Shown here: positions 44,501 to 57,060 of the stretch, piece by piece
Numbering within the stretch: the stretch's first letter is position 1
Layout of the letters: every line of letters begins with the position of its first letter
From: Hypoxylon rubiginosum
Taxonomy: Eukaryota > Ascomycota > Sordariomycetes > Xylariales > Hypoxylaceae
Assembly: GCA_902806565.1 (NCBI GenBank)
Contig: CADCXA010000006.1
Location: forward strand, 620,001 to 684,000
Length of the DNA: 64,000 bases
Reading direction: 5' to 3'
The notes under the pieces: model-generated
Seen by the model: the letters and a program-made list of their open reading frames with translations, nothing else
The model's database searches: none
Told to the model about the DNA's origin: nothing
Made by a program: the position numbers and the translations under genes

Positions 44501-47500
44501 ACGATGGTTTCGCCTTATAGACACAGACCCTACCCCTACCGCAACTAGGGAGGGCACGGTGATATGGCCGAGCTCTGCGTCTTTTAGGGATGCTTGTACA
44601 GAACCGAATTTCCCGCCAGTATCTACCGCAACATCTACATTACGGACAAGAGCCAGCGTGAGAATGCCCGGACGATCGTCTTCAGGCAGATACTTGGCGA
44701 CGGTTGACAGCCGCGCAATCTCTTCACCTAGTGCAGGTAACACTTGAAGGTGATGGAGCTTTGCAACGTTGACTTCCACGTCATCTACATTGATGCGCAG
44801 CACAGCACCCTTCCTTCTTTGCCGAAGTAAGGTGTCGACCATGATCTCATCGTCGTTCTGATCGAATTTATGCTTGGACGGTATGATGAGCTCCAGAAGT
44901 CTTTCCAGGTCATTGTCCTTCGGTGCTGCGAGATACTCAAGACGGGTATTTGTGATTACGGCGTTGATAGGAGGATCGCCCATCGATCGTCTCATGTATG
45001 GACCTGCGAGGTGTATCTTGGAAATGCCGATACCAACTCCTTCCTCTCGGCTGACCAGCTTCACAGCGCTAGAGTCTAGCGATACGCTGCATTCTTTCCC
45101 GACGAGGTCTAAACGGAAACCACCTAATCTCATGTTCACCTTATTTTCCGAGCTGATGGATTTATCATCTGGTCGTATAGGCGCTTCAAATCTTACTCCT
45201 CGCGGCTTGGGCGGCGTCTTTGCGGGACTCCGTGGAGTAGGAGGAGTATTAGAGGACATCGAAGAGCTCATGTTCAGAAAACCGCTTAAACCTCCAAACC
45301 AGCTAAACGTCTCGTCTAGCCGCTGGAGGTCTATTTTGACATGAAGAGGTAAAGTCATGACTTCACATCTTGTCGCACTGGGCGTTTGGGTGATTTTGAG
45401 AGAGATATCAGCGCCGGTGGGAGGAAATGCATCTTTCACCGAAGCGCGCATCTGTATGCGCTGGTCGAAGAAAACAATATCATCGTTTCCGTACCCAAGT
45501 TTGAACTTACCTACATCTACTGAAGTTTCGGTCGAGGATGGCGATCCCGATAGACCCACGTTCAGGTCTTGGATAGTTGCAGTTAAGAGCGCATCGGAGT
45601 TGAAGGATGCAGAACTATGCTTAAATAATCGTTCAGGAGTGTCCGCAATTCCGACGAGGTTCTCAAGGAAGTGCAAAGTAATCTGTTCCGCGGCAATTTT
45701 AATGTCCGGCATAGACGATGGGCTACTTTTAGTATCATCCTTCACTTTCTGCTTAGAACTAGCTGTCTGAGGTTGCTCTTTCAAAGCTGAGAGGATCCGC
45801 GACACTACAATAGATAGTAAGAAACCCGTCGAAAGGTCAGAACGGATCTCCAGGGACGATAGTACGATCTCTAGAACATTGTCTATCGAGTTTTCCGGTG
45901 CCTGTGTACTTGCCGCAGGGGGTATTGACGGAGTAGATTGATCACTTGAGTAGATAGAAAAGGCGCCCGGAAGATCAGGGGAGATGGAGTGGTCAAGACG
46001 GCGTCGAGGCGCCCCAGAAGATAGCTCTTCTCCATGTGTCATTCGTATATGATTATGATTCGAAGGAATATAAAGTGAGATAGTACTCAACGAAACAAGC
46101 TCCTTGACTAGTCGCGTTGGTCCTCTCGGCGTTGCGGCCTCCTCCGCCGAAACGTCTTCTTTCTCTACGCTACGCGAGAGATCGTCGAGAGGTTGTTTTG
46201 CTCCCTCAAGGTTGTCAAGAACTGGGCTCTGATTCGATCCAGGGTTCGGTAATGACTCGGTGTTTAGAGAAATACTATCACTAGTGGAAGCCATCTGAGA
46301 GCTGGTAGTAGCAGGACCCGGGGAGCGCGAGGATGAGCGTCCAGTTTTGAGTTTCGCGTTTGGTGAATTTTCCGCACTTGAGGGCTCGGAATCCCAGGCG
46401 CCAGGCATCGCATGAGCCGGCTGAGTAAACTGATCTACCTGTGAAGATGAAGCATGCGAGAATGCACTCATATACATGCTTTCAGCTTCCTCGTGGCTGA
46501 ACAGGTGAGAGCGCGCGAGATCTTCACCTAGGCGAATCGACCCATCGCTTCCACTTGAATCCGGGGGTGGGTCACCACTGTCCCTCGACGAATCAAGAGA
46601 ACTTCCTCCCCACATTGACTGGTGTTCTAGAGCCGGTTCAGACTGAGCAGTCCGGGCTAAAGATGACCAAGGGTCTGGTGGTGCGACAACAGACGAGTGC
46701 GCTGGGTGGAAAGAAGGGGCCTGTCTCGGTTCATCGGGAGGCGGCGTCTGAGGAATAAGAGCACGCGGCGTTGACGGTGCAGACTTCGTCTCTTCGTATG
46801 GAGCCTCACTTGATCCACTTAGGTCGTACGGGATATCAAAGGCATCTTCACTATCCATTAAGGGGTGGTGATACTGGCTCTGCGTAAGATCCCCAGCATC
46901 ACTAGAACCCCATGCCGAGGTAGACATAGCTGCCGAAAAGGATTCTTGCGTAGCAGTCGGTTGCCGCGTTATGGTGGGCGAGTTTGTCGCGAGTGACGAA
47001 GGTATTGATGGCGATCGTGCCAGAGTAGAGAAGACATTTGCTTCAGAGATTAAACTCGCTCGAATCTTATTCAACCCCACGTATCGCTTCCCTTCTTTAT
47101 GGACAATCTTGGGCTGTCCATCCTCGATAGCTTCATCCGCCGCTGTGGTGACGCCTTCCACATTTACATCATCGACAGCAAGTTGGAAGGTAACTAATTC
47201 GGACACGGCCGAGGTGTGCTCCACTGGGACCTCTACGTCCAGGTGAAAAGTAACATTTTTAATCGAGATTTGCAGTCGATCGAGAACGCCTTGTAAGAAA
47301 TCTGCAAAGAAGGTGGGTAGCGACAGTGGCTGTCCGGTCCCTAAAGGATAATCCTCGTCGCTCCCGTCCTCACTACCCGCTACAGAAGCACCAAGGTCTT
47401 CGGTCTCGGCGTAGAGCGCCGCTTGAAGCTCGGCCTTATCTTTCGATGGTTGCGTCTCCAAGAACGACTGGGCTAGGTCGATAGCATGTGGGACCGGGTC

Positions 47501-47965
47501 GGCCTCTTCGGATTGCGTCGAGGTCTTTCTCGAATGCGCAATGCCTTTTGAGGGTGTTCGAGAATTATCATCTCTAGATGTGACCTTTAATTTCACGTCG
47601 ATGCCATCGATCTCGATGGTAATAGGATTCGTGTAAAAGGCGGAAGGGACGGTGATTCGTAACAGCTGAACTTTAGCTTTCCGAAGTTCGAACGATGGTG
47701 GAAGTTGTAATAGGTGTTCGATTTTCTATATCCCAACAGGTTAGCTCAATACAGTAGCTTACATGAGTCCGAAGGGGTCCGGGGGACATGCCTGAAGCTT
47801 GACTCCAACATCTTGCAAGGTAAAGACGTTGTTCATTCCCATGGCCAAGTCCAGATTGTCCATGTCCAAGGCATCTGTATCGAAGTAATCTAGCTTCGAT
47901 AGCGTGTATCGCAGTAGCCGCTTGGGCATGCTGGAGCTCCGAAAGGACTGGAAGAATGTCGCCAT
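41598..47965 (-). CDS. ATG2: Autophagy-related lipid-transfer protein Atg2
   Basis: Three exons, 47965-47792, 47725-41672 and 41615-41598, make 2,081 residues. The first intron (47726-47791, 66 nt) has a GC donor (GCATGT) and acceptor ATATAG, joining DVGVKLQ to [14 protein letters not shown] as expected for Atg2. The second (41616-41671, 56 nt, branch GATGCTAAC) leads to an 18-nt last exon encoding KYKRH and stop. The N-terminus [28 protein letters not shown] is the chorein-like lipid-transfer entry. The C-terminal region contains [30 protein letters not shown] and the amphipathic segments near [20 protein letters not shown], typical of the ATG2 C-terminal domain. Atg2 forms a bridge that moves lipids from the ER to the growing autophagosome, working with Atg9 and Atg18. 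Confidence 0.96.
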
Positions 47966-49371
47966 GGTAGCGATATGAACGGTAATGGAAATATTATTAG
48001 TAAGTTAGAACTGGGCGAGGCTTATGAAGGCTTCACCGACGCGTAGGTCGCGTGTGGGGGAGCAGCGATAGATTATCACGATATCCCACGAGTTGGGATG
48101 CGGGGTGGTAGCTCATCGTTGTCGGCACTGGCGGCGTAGATTACCTTAGGTAGACAGCAGTTATAGATGACAAGGGCGGTTCTATCGGAGGATATGATGA
48201 GGAGTTTGTGTCTAGTGTCCTGTGTCCTATGTCCAACAAGAATGACAACGAATCCTGAGTCGACAAAGTAGAAGGAAATGCTAAGGGCGTGGCGGTTTGT
48301 TGGTCTGCTGGGTGAATGAATGATGGGGTATTGGTGGTAATGGTTCACGGCCTATGGCCTAAGGGCCGTTATGTGTTATGGTGTGCTAGAGTTTACCTTA
48401 AACAGGCTCTTAACCGTGAGCTGCAGCCCAGTGTGTCATTTGATCCCCTTAGGAACCTTAGGAAGCCTATCAGTCACATCCACTCAACTATCGATACCCG
48501 CGATAGCGCGATAACAAGTACAGATGCGCTAAATTGCGACGTATCAAACGCCTCTTGACCCGTTTGACCCCTGGAACGCCCTGAGTTGGGTAATGGTGGT
48601 GGGGGTCTATTTTAGGCAGCTGACCACTCACCACTCATCTCTCGCCTTCCATGCTCATCATCTGTACCGTGCCTTGCTGCCTTGTCTTAGATATTGAATA
48701 TTGAATTGATCTTCGTTTGTTAACTGTCTGACTGTATCACCTTAGCTTAGCCAATATGAATCAAAAGAATGCTGCATTCGCTCTAGCACTGTATGAGCAA
48801 AGTGGGACTCCAAGCTAGCAATATACACAGGCACTAATGATGTCATATTATTTTAGTGTCAGGTATATACTACAGTGAACACACGTGTAGACAACTTTTG
48901 CGTGGGAGACATTGCTATCTATTATTACCTGGGGTGGGTTCAGCCGAGCGTTTGATTAGACCCTGGGCAGCATAAGCTATGGAAGTTAGACGCCCATTAA
49001 CTCATGGAATGGAACTATATAAGCAAACGGAGTAGCTCGCAGTAATGAGGCATCTAAATATCAAACTAGTACGCTCCCGGAATTTTGATAGTAAAGTTAA
49101 TGACTCTGAAAAAAAGGGGGGAGCTTCACGAGCATAGACTTCAAATAACTGTGATATATGATTCCACGTAGATACCTAAAAGAAACTAAAAGTTTCTTAT
49201 CTACCCTCCTTTTGATACGGGCCTAAAACTCCTATTTTAGAGGTACATCACTGAATCTCATCGCCTTGTCTTCTTCACACGCAAAAGAGTATGGCTGTAA
49301 TGCGTGCTGCTGACAGATTTCCTTTTTGTCTAACCACTCATCTCATGCCCACTTTGGGCTTTTGCCGACGT
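47966..49371. other. Intergenic region
   Basis: 1.4 kb upstream of ATG2 and downstream of OST3. No gene, RNA or transposon end is visible; frames at 48076-48558 lack coding character. The region just above 47,966 should hold the ATG2 promoter. Confidence 0.5.
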
Positions 49372-50530
49372 TTACATGAAAGGAGGAAGCTTGAAGGGGT
49401 AGCCGCCGTTCTTCACCCTGAAGACGGAAAGCAAGAAACTATACATGAGGACCAAGACAGCACCCCAGACAATAACAGCGAGCTGCTGCATCTTGGGGTC
49501 TCGAGTCCTCGGAGCCTTGATGGCTAGGGAGATAGTGGCGAAGGATAGTACACCATCTGGTCTTATTAGTATAAAAGAATAACACGACAGGATAGTTCCG
49601 AATGCTTACACATGAAGGCAACGATTTGTGTCTCGAGGCCATACTGATTTTGGAAACCGCCAGCGAAATAACTAATTCCACCATGTCCATCACCAGCCAC
49701 ATACGGTACTTTCCGGATTCGGTTGAACATCTGGCCACTTGTGAACAGAAGAATGCCAATCAAACTCAAGCCTGCCCAGACATTGCGATTCTGAATGACA
49801 GGCAGTACGTATGGCCAGATGTTGTAGCCTACGGCGGCGAAGAAGAGGACAAGGACGACCGATACTATCCACGCGATATAATTGATCGGTCGGCTCACTG
49901 CGGGATGAGGTCGGTCTGGGAGGTGACGGGCAAGCCATTCGTGCACATTCTCGGCAGTCTGAGGTCTAAGGGTACATATTGTTAATATCAAGTGTACAAA
50001 AGCCCAACAAGACTACTTACCCGCTGAAATCATAACGGATAGGCTCGGGACTGGCACCAGCATGGGGACCGGTCGTAGGCTGGAACAAGAGGAGCACAGG
50101 GGCAGACTGGAGGCCGAGCTGTACGATATCAAGAATTAGCTTCGTAATTACAATGTCGGGTCGACGCATGTTCCCATACAGATATGAAGGTATCCCGTCC
50201 ATTGGAAAAATCAAGGGTTCCGAAGATCAAACGAGATACGCCATTCTTGTCGCCCTTGGCCCAGCTCTTCCCTAAAACATCCCACTCCGGCTGGAAATCG
50301 GTACAGAGCTGGCAACCAAAGCGTGCATCCAACGCCGTCAAGAGTACGGCAACAGAATAGTCTCGAGGAGCGGAAGTGAGCTTCTTGTAAGAAGAATCGG
50401 CAAGCTTCAAGGGAGATGAAGCCTGCGATTTGGCATGGAATTCACTAAATCGATCGGCCGTGGAGGATTTCTTGGCAGCGAGGGACCCGAATGGAAGGGC
50501 GAACGAAAGGAGAAGAGGAAACCAGCGCAT
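49372..50530 (-). CDS. OST3: Ost3/Ost6, oligosaccharyltransferase thioredoxin-like subunit
   Basis: Four exons, 50530-50180, 50118-50021, 49965-49610 and 49556-49372, encode 329 residues; introns are 61, 55 and 53 nt. The N-terminus MRWFPLLLSFALPFGSLAAK is a signal peptide. A lumenal thioredoxin-like domain follows, with the active-site pair CQLC (Cys73, Cys76), as in Ost3/Ost6 and TUSC3/MagT1. Four membrane helices make up the C-terminal half (YIAWIVSVVLVLFFAAVGY, NVWAGLSLIGILLFTSGQMF, the TIS segment, and LAVIVWGAVLVLMYSFL). The subunit binds acceptor proteins through transient mixed disulfides and widens the range of N-glycosylated sites, in the ER membrane. The last exon ends GGYPFKLPPFM, the usual family ending. 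Confidence 0.95.
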
Positions 50531-51025
50531 ATTGATAGTATTTTAATGAAAGCCTTACGGAACTATCAAGGTATGGTGCTGGCTAGAAGGGTTGCGGCTT
50601 GCGCAAACCTGACGAAAACGAAGAACAATGGTGCTTCGAATTGTGTTGTCAGTCTTTTAGTCTTGGGAGCTTTGAAGTTCAAAAAGGTGTCCTCAATTGA
50701 ACGTAGAGCTCCATAAGCTAAGGTACGCGTAAGGTGGATAATGTACATAAGTGGTCTAATGCACGTTTGTATAACTATCATACTTATGCAAGTCTCCATA
50801 GTCTCCATAGTCTCCATATTTGGTTGACTGGGTAACAGAACCAAACACACCGTTCCCAATTCCTCCCCCCCGTTTCCTCCACTACGTAGTGCATCCTCAC
50901 ATTATTTTCCCCAACATTACGGCTGCTGCCAATATCGAAGAAATCAACTATTCAATCCTATCTATCGTATCAATCCCACTGCTTTACCTTCAATAGCTCT
51001 TGTAGTTCAGGACGCGTCTACCTGA
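50531..51025. other. Divergent promoter region
   Basis: This 0.5 kb separates OST3 (minus) from the coiled-coil gene (plus) and must serve both starts. It contains a 9-bp tandem repeat, listed separately. No other structure is seen. Confidence 0.55.
50791..50817 (+). repeat. 9-bp tandem repeat (AGTCTCCAT x3)
   Basis: Three exact head-to-tail copies of AGTCTCCAT in the divergent promoter between OST3 and the coiled-coil gene. Confidence 0.88.
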
Positions 51026-53177
51026 ATGGGTAGGCCTACTCAAGCAACCATGGGTCGCGAAGTGCAAGTAAACATGGACATCGATAAGGTTAGAAATCTA
51101 TTATATTTCTTCTACGCTAGATCATGAACTGACAATTGCTATCTATGCCAACAGCGAAAGGATTTAATACACGACCTTGAGCTAAAGCACCAGATAGATG
51201 CCAGTGGCACCGAGATTCTGATCAAGGATGAGGATGTTCGCCGGTTGAGACTCCGAATTCTGATGCTGCGAGACGAAAACACGTCATTACGCGACCAGAT
51301 GGCCCATAACAACGACACCACCACAAAACTCACGGCCCAGTGCGACGGATTAAGCGCTCAGATTGAAGCCAAGATGGAAGTGATTCGCTCGCAGGAACAG
51401 CAATTACGGAAGCAGGAGCGGGAATACTCAAATTTGAAGGTACACACATATCAGGATCCATTATGGATGTCAATGGATTCAGTGTACTAACGCTGCCGCA
51501 CAGGCCGAACTTCAAGCGATGAATAACGCAACCCAAGACTCCGCCAACCTACTTGCTGAAAAGCTATCCCTCAGCCGCGAGCTAGCGGTTCTCAAGCCTG
51601 AGATTGAACACCTTCGGTCACAGGTAAACCACCAACAGGCAACACTTGGGGAGAAGTTAGCCCTAGAGCGCCAAGTAAATACCCTGGAGGTCGAACTTGC
51701 CAATGAGAAAAAGGCAACCAAGCGAGCGATGCAGAAACGCGAAAGCAATGACCGAGTCGAAGATGATCTTCGGAAGAAGCTACGCGAAACGGAGAAGAAG
51801 TTGGCTGCGGAGAAAGCGGAACGTGAAAGACTGGAAGACCATCTTGAACAAGAGAAACGCACGCACCGATTTGCATTGCAGGAACAGGACGGCACCCGAG
51901 AGCTGGAAGCCGATCTCCGAAAAAGGCTACAGGAAGCCCAGCGACAGCTCAGACAAGAGAAGGAAGATAAGGATAAGTTCGAAGAGGAACTTGAAGCGGC
52001 CAAACTCGCAACCAAGAAGATCCAGAAGAATCAGTCGAGTAGCAGCAATACAGAGGACGAGCTACGCGCGCAGCTGGAGGAACTAAAGACGACCCTAGAG
52101 TCCCTGCAGTTAGAAAACAAGGAGCTCAGGACAAAAGCGACAAGTATCCATGAGAGCAGCCTAAATGCTGACAAGAAAAACGAGCAACTCGAGAAGATGA
52201 TTGAGAAGCTGAAGACGAAGCTACGAGAGACGAGAGACCAGCTCAAGCAATGTCAAGCAGACCTTCAAAGGGCACAGACGACACGACCGTCCCTCCTAGA
52301 AGAGTCGACCAAAATCAACGCACGATCCCAGGCATATCGTAAGAGACAAGCCCACGACATGGCTGCAGATGATTTCACGCATATTGAGATCCAAACCCCC
52401 GGAGCGGATGACACCACGAAAGGCCGACGCTCGTTTAAGAAACGAGTCTTCGAACCTACCGTCGTCGGTGAGAAATCGATGTTCTCCATTACCCCCTTCC
52501 TAAACCGCACCAAGAGCATCATAGAAGATACTCCAAAGACCGATGAGAGAACACCGGACGATTCCATCTTGGCTGCTCCGGCGACTGAAGCTGAAGTCGT
52601 CGAACCTATGACGGCAGAGACCGAAGCTACTACAGCTGAAGCCAACGGGAGCGAGACGACTTCAGCTCCCGCTGAAACGGAAAAATCCAAGGCGGGCTCC
52701 AAGACTCGCGGCCGGCCCAAGAAGGTTCTTGGCGACGCACCATCGGCCAAGAAAAACGCCCAGCCCGTGCCGAAGAAGGCACTCAAAACCAAGAGCAATC
52801 TCGAAAAGGTGGTGGAGGAGGAAACCGCCGAAGGCAATCAAGAGAACCAGCCCGAAGTTCAGGCTCCCGCGGAGAAGACAATGACTGTTAAGTTCAACTT
52901 TGCCCTGCCGCAGGATGAGAGCACGGCGTCCAGCACCAACGGCGGCGACCAGCAGAAGAAGAAAAAACGCAAGGTCCTAGGATCGACCAAGACGCTGTTT
53001 GATGAGGAAGAAGGCGAGGCGCCGCCGGCCCGAAAGCCAGCCAAGGTACAGCTCGGTGCTAAAAGGACTCTAGGGAAGGCACCCCTTGGCGGAAAAAGAA
53101 ATGCATTCGCTGGCGCCGCTTCTTTCTCGCCCTTGAAGAGAGAACGTAGAGGAGTCGGCGCTAGCTTCTTGGCATGA
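51026..53177 (+). CDS. Long coiled-coil nuclear-type protein, possibly monopolin Lrs4/Mde4-like
   Basis: Exons 51026-51088, 51155-51439 and 51504-53177 (introns 66 and 64 nt, phase 0) make 673 residues. A second in-frame ATG at 51050 is an alternative start. From about residue 25 to 390 the protein is an almost unbroken coiled coil (LRLRILMLRDENTSLRDQM, then long Glu/Lys/Arg/Leu heptads to DQLKQCQADLQRAQ). The C-terminal half is disordered with an AT-hook-like GRPKK, acidic/basic patches and a conserved-looking end: KRKVLGSTKTLFDEEEGE, then GKAPLGGKRNAFAG, SFSPLKRERRGVGASFLA. I associate this layout with kinetochore or monopolin-type proteins (Lrs4/Mde4) from memory of similar fungal proteins, but without a recognised domain this stays a guess. 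Confidence 0.8.
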
Positions 53178-53464
53178 TGTACGAGCTCAGATTGATGAGG
53201 GCGGTAAAGGTTCTACGCTGGCAACGGATGGGTCTAGGATACGCATGAGTCGGCGTCTATTGATTATTTTCATGACTTGGCGTTCGGGAAATGTTGTATG
53301 AATAAGTATAAGGTTGGTTGCATTGCTATGGATAACAATAAACGTTTGCTTTCACAAGGCTATTTCGCGAGGTAACACGGTGACGCAAATCAACATTTCA
53401 AGCTGATTTTTCTACCAACCGTTCCTAATATGATCTACAGGATCGTGTGAACTTGAAACATTAT
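53178..53464. other. Short convergent intergenic region
   Basis: The 287 bp between two convergent 3' ends contain AATAAACG at about 53336, a plausible end-processing signal for the plus-strand transcript, and nothing else of note. Confidence 0.5.
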
Positions 53465-54754
53465 CTACGTAGTTTTCGGCTTCTTTAACGTTCCCTTAAC
53501 GCCGTTCTCAATCATCACAAGTCTATCTTCCCTCCAGTTCCAGACAGTAACGATCGTAGTACCCGGCCCAGCAATGAGCGTAAGAAACCCAATGCCCAAT
53601 GCCATCTGAATAAGTTGTACCAGATTTGGCTTGCCGATGAGTAATCGAAGAACATCGTACACAACAAGCCAGCACCAGAACAGCGACGACCCGTAGGCGC
53701 CCCAGAAGTCCCACTGGAAAATATAGTGCAACCCAAGCGCCATGTTGTCCTTCCAGAGACCTTTGTCCGGCAGGAAAACGTAGCCCAGCGAGAGTTGGGG
53801 GTCGGACGAAGTGACGCATGTGTATATCGTGCTCACATGCACGGCGGTAGCCACGAGACCGGCGACGAGGTACACGCGCTTGAGGTGCGGAATGTCGCCG
53901 TCTTTCTTGTTCGCGGCACTTGGGGACGATGACATAAAGACAGAGAAGACCAAAAGAAGCACGCAGATGAAGAGCGGAAACGGTTGCCAAATAGCCGTCA
54001 CATACTGCACCATCTTGACGTCTTCCCACGGAATATAGTACAAGGCCACCGTGGGAAGAAGATATCCCAGCAGGACGGTTGGAAGAAGCGCCCTTGCGTA
54101 ACCGATGGGAACTTCTCTACCCTGGTAGTAGTACTCGTCCCCCTTAGAGGTAACAACGTACAACGCGCAGTACAGCGGTACGATGATACCAGCGCCTATG
54201 AACTGGTAGATAAATGAAAACAGTGTAACGCTATTTACTTATAATTAGCAAGGCCCGACAGAAATGGAGAAGCGAGAGGGAGAAAGGTAGAGAGAGAAGA
54301 GAGAGAAACTGTGAGAAAGTCGAACTACATACCAACTAAGTAGCTTGCCAGCATTTCGACGGCGACTGGCCTCAACTACCCAAACGCATACTACGGCAAA
54401 CCAGTTCATCAAGAAATAAACCTGCTGCAACCGCGCACCGGCGTCCCAGCCCGCGGTCCCCGAAAGAAACGCAGCGACGAGGAACTTGGCGGCGTCATCA
54501 ACAACCCCAATGCCCGTAAACCGCGACTCGAGCGGCGTCCCGTTGCCGAACCGGCCGGATTCGACCGTGAGCAAGAAGTCGACGGGGACGTCGTTAAGAA
54601 CGGTATCCACGCGCATCAGCCAGATGAAGGCGGCCGCGAGGGCCAGGAAGGCGAGCAAGAAGAGCGCGTTAAAGGGGCGTCGCGCCGACGAGGCCGCGGG
54701 CTGCGCGGACGTCGGCGTTACCAGCGCCGTGCCCTTCGCCTTCGTCCTCGCCAT
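53465..54754 (-). CDS. Multi-pass membrane protein of unknown function
   Basis: Exons 54754-54333 and 54230-53465 join through a 102-nt intron (donor GTATGT, long CTCT tract, acceptor AATAG), giving LLS-C-VTLFSFIYQFIGAG and 395 residues. The ATG at 54754 (MARTKAKG) is preferred over an upstream TTG-opened extension. About eight or nine hydrophobic segments are visible, starting NALFLLAFLALAAAFIWL and ending LGIGFLTLIAGPGTTIV, with lumenal-type loops such as SGRFGNGTPLESRFTGIG. No enzyme motif is recognised. The architecture recalls small integral membrane proteins of the terpene-cyclase-like kind found in fungal gene clusters, but no other biosynthetic gene lies nearby, so that link is weak. 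Confidence 0.85.
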
Positions 54755-55432
54755 GTTGCAAGCGGTTACCGGGAATTGCAGCGTCTGATAATAAACGAAA
54801 CTTCTTGGATAAGGAGACACTTGGGCTAGTAACTCATAAATGCATAGGAAGAAAATAATACAATACAGTATGAGAGATCCCAAACAAAATGTTAGGAAAT
54901 TACAAAGTGCTTAAATCCGCCTTAGCTTACCAGGTTTGGGCGACTAACACGTCGTAAATATCGACGCCGCTCGGAAATCATTCTAGCCGTTCATAATATC
55001 ATCGCTTACCCAACAGGCCTCGGCCGCCCGGACCCCGGGCTATTAGTTGGGTCCGTCATACGCGCGAGACAGTGAATGAGAATCGATACGACGAAAGATG
55101 ACATACATATCTACGGAGCATAGATATTATATCGGTAGTATGACTCTGGCTGATGAATCTAAAGCGAAATGTGATTCCAACATGCAAACGAAGTCAGGCT
55201 CATACCGATGGGAGTTTGCTTCGGTAAGTGTGGTATGCTGTATATATGCATTCCCCCGTTATCTATCATGTGATGTCATAGCAAACCGTGTCGCTTTATC
55301 GGATAAATGAGTTTTATGACTAGCACCATCAAATCTCTGTAACCCAAGCCTAATACTCCGTGATAACCATCACCGTAACCTAGACATGGGATAGCATTAC
55401 CGTCGCTGTCCCCCTAGTTTCTTCCAGTGTTG
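54755..55432. other. Divergent promoter region
   Basis: The 0.68 kb serve the membrane-protein gene (minus) and MRM2 (plus). No RNA, repeat or other gene is supported. Confidence 0.5.
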
Positions 55433-56770
55433 ATGCGGGCGCTGGTGAGAATAGCGGCACCGCGCAATGGAAGGCTCGTGAGGGTTTCCGCTGCAGCGGC
55501 AGCCATCCAATCTTCTGGTGTCTTCAGCCCGTTTGCGCGCGAAGCCGGTGAGAGCATACGCTATGCCTCGTCGAGCTCGAGATGGAAGCAGCGGCAAGGC
55601 AACGATTTTTTCGCGCGCGAGGCCAAAGTTCAAGGTCTCAAGAGCCGCGCCGCGTTCAAGCTGCTCGAAGTGAGTCGATAGGCTCTTATTCAAGGCTACA
55701 AAAGTGTATATAAGACTGACACGAGTCTATTTAGATGGATGCAAAGTACAAGCTGTTCAAGAGAGGACAGACAATAGTTGACCTAGTAGGTATTCTGTCT
55801 TCTGGTATCTTGCGACCGCTAAGCAGTGTAGGGGTATGCGCCAGGAAGCTGGTCTCAGGTATGAAGGTTGCAAGCTCTCTGCACTACTTATCGCTTATTC
55901 CGTGTAGGTCGCGGTAGAGCGTACGAAGCCAAATGGCCGTGTGGTTGGAATCGATATTATTCCGGCGCAACCCCCTAGGGGTGTATCAACCATCCAAGGG
56001 AACTTTCTGTCCCCGAACGTCCAGCAGCTTGTAAAAGACTACCTCGTTGAGTTTGCGCAGAGGAGCCCATCTGTCCCTATGGTAGAACAGTCCGAAGATG
56101 CGGAAAGTGTCATTTCCGAACGGCCGAGCTATATCGACGCCGAGCGTGCCGAATCAGTCGAGTTCGAGGAAACCGTGGAGAGCGATGGAAGACTAGTGGA
56201 TGTACGGAACCATTCGATTCATTCGAACAGCCTTATCGTGGTGATGGTATAATTTAGAAGGCTAACATGTCAACAGGTAGTTTTGAGCGACATGTCAGCC
56301 CCCTGGATGCAAACCACAGGATTTTCCAGCAACACATTGAGTAACCCTTATTCTAGGATGATGAACACGAGCGGCATGAGCTTCCGAGACCACGCAGGTA
56401 GCATGGTAAGCCTCGGGTCTCCCTCATCCCCAGCTGCCCTCGATACTTTCCCTTTATGCGAACCTATACTCACTATCATTCGTAGGACCTTTGCCTCGCC
56501 GCGTTGCAATTCGCGAGCGATGCCCTAAAGGCCGGTGGCCACTTCGTCTGTAAATTCTACCAAGGTTCCGAAGACAAGGATCTGGAGTTGAAGCTCAAGA
56601 AAATGTTCGCCAAGGTCCATCGTGAGAAGCCGGATTCGTCGAGGAGTGTAAGTTTACCTGCGCCGAATCATAGTTATCTGCTGCTAACTTCTCCTTTCAT
56701 GTAGGAATCGCGGGAATCGTATTTCGTAGCCTTACGTAGAAAGGGCGACGTCACACTTTCTGGCCTTTAG
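55433..56770 (+). CDS. MRM2: Mitochondrial 21S rRNA uridine-2'-O-methyltransferase, Mrm2/RrmJ family
   Basis: Seven exons encode 321 residues: 55433-55669, 55735-55785, 55832-55858, 55908-56201, 56277-56405, 56486-56647 and 56705-56770. Introns are 65, 46, 49, 75, 80 and 57 nt, all phase 0. The Arg/Ala-rich N-terminus (MRALVRIAAPRNGRLVRVS) fits mitochondrial import. The SAM-binding loop VDL + GYAPGSWSQ + VAVERT is put together across two introns, with the 27-nt third exon coding exactly GYAPGSWSQ. The RrmJ catalytic tetrad is present: Lys76 (AAFKLLE), Asp208 (LSDMSAP), Lys269 (HFVCKFYQG) and Glu304 (SRESYF). A 40-residue acidic insert lies between GNFLSPNVQ and VVLSDMS. The enzyme methylates a conserved uridine of the large mitochondrial rRNA. 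The ATG at 55433 replaces upstream GTG/TTG codons. Confidence 0.93.
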
Positions 56771-57060
56771 CGAACGGGCTTATTGTATGCTATTTTGTAT
56801 TATGAGATGCTGTGCAAATGAAAGAAGTTGCGTACAGCCCGCCCCTCTCAGATGAACTAATAAACCACCGCAACTCAACTTAGTCTGCTCGCGAATAATA
56901 ATCCATCGATGACAAAGCCCATATTATTCTCCCATGTCGCCGAATTATGTGATGGTAGCTCGTGAATCATTAGAATGCTTCGTTGCCGGTATCGCCCTTC
57001 CACTCTTCTTCAGCCCCCGGGCGTATATGAGTTCCAGGGGTGAAACCGTCCCATTCCCGC
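56771..57060. other. Short convergent intergenic region
   Basis: 290 bp between the 3' ends of MRM2 and the small secreted protein gene. An AATAAACC near 56861 may act in 3' end formation. Nothing else is seen. Confidence 0.5.
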
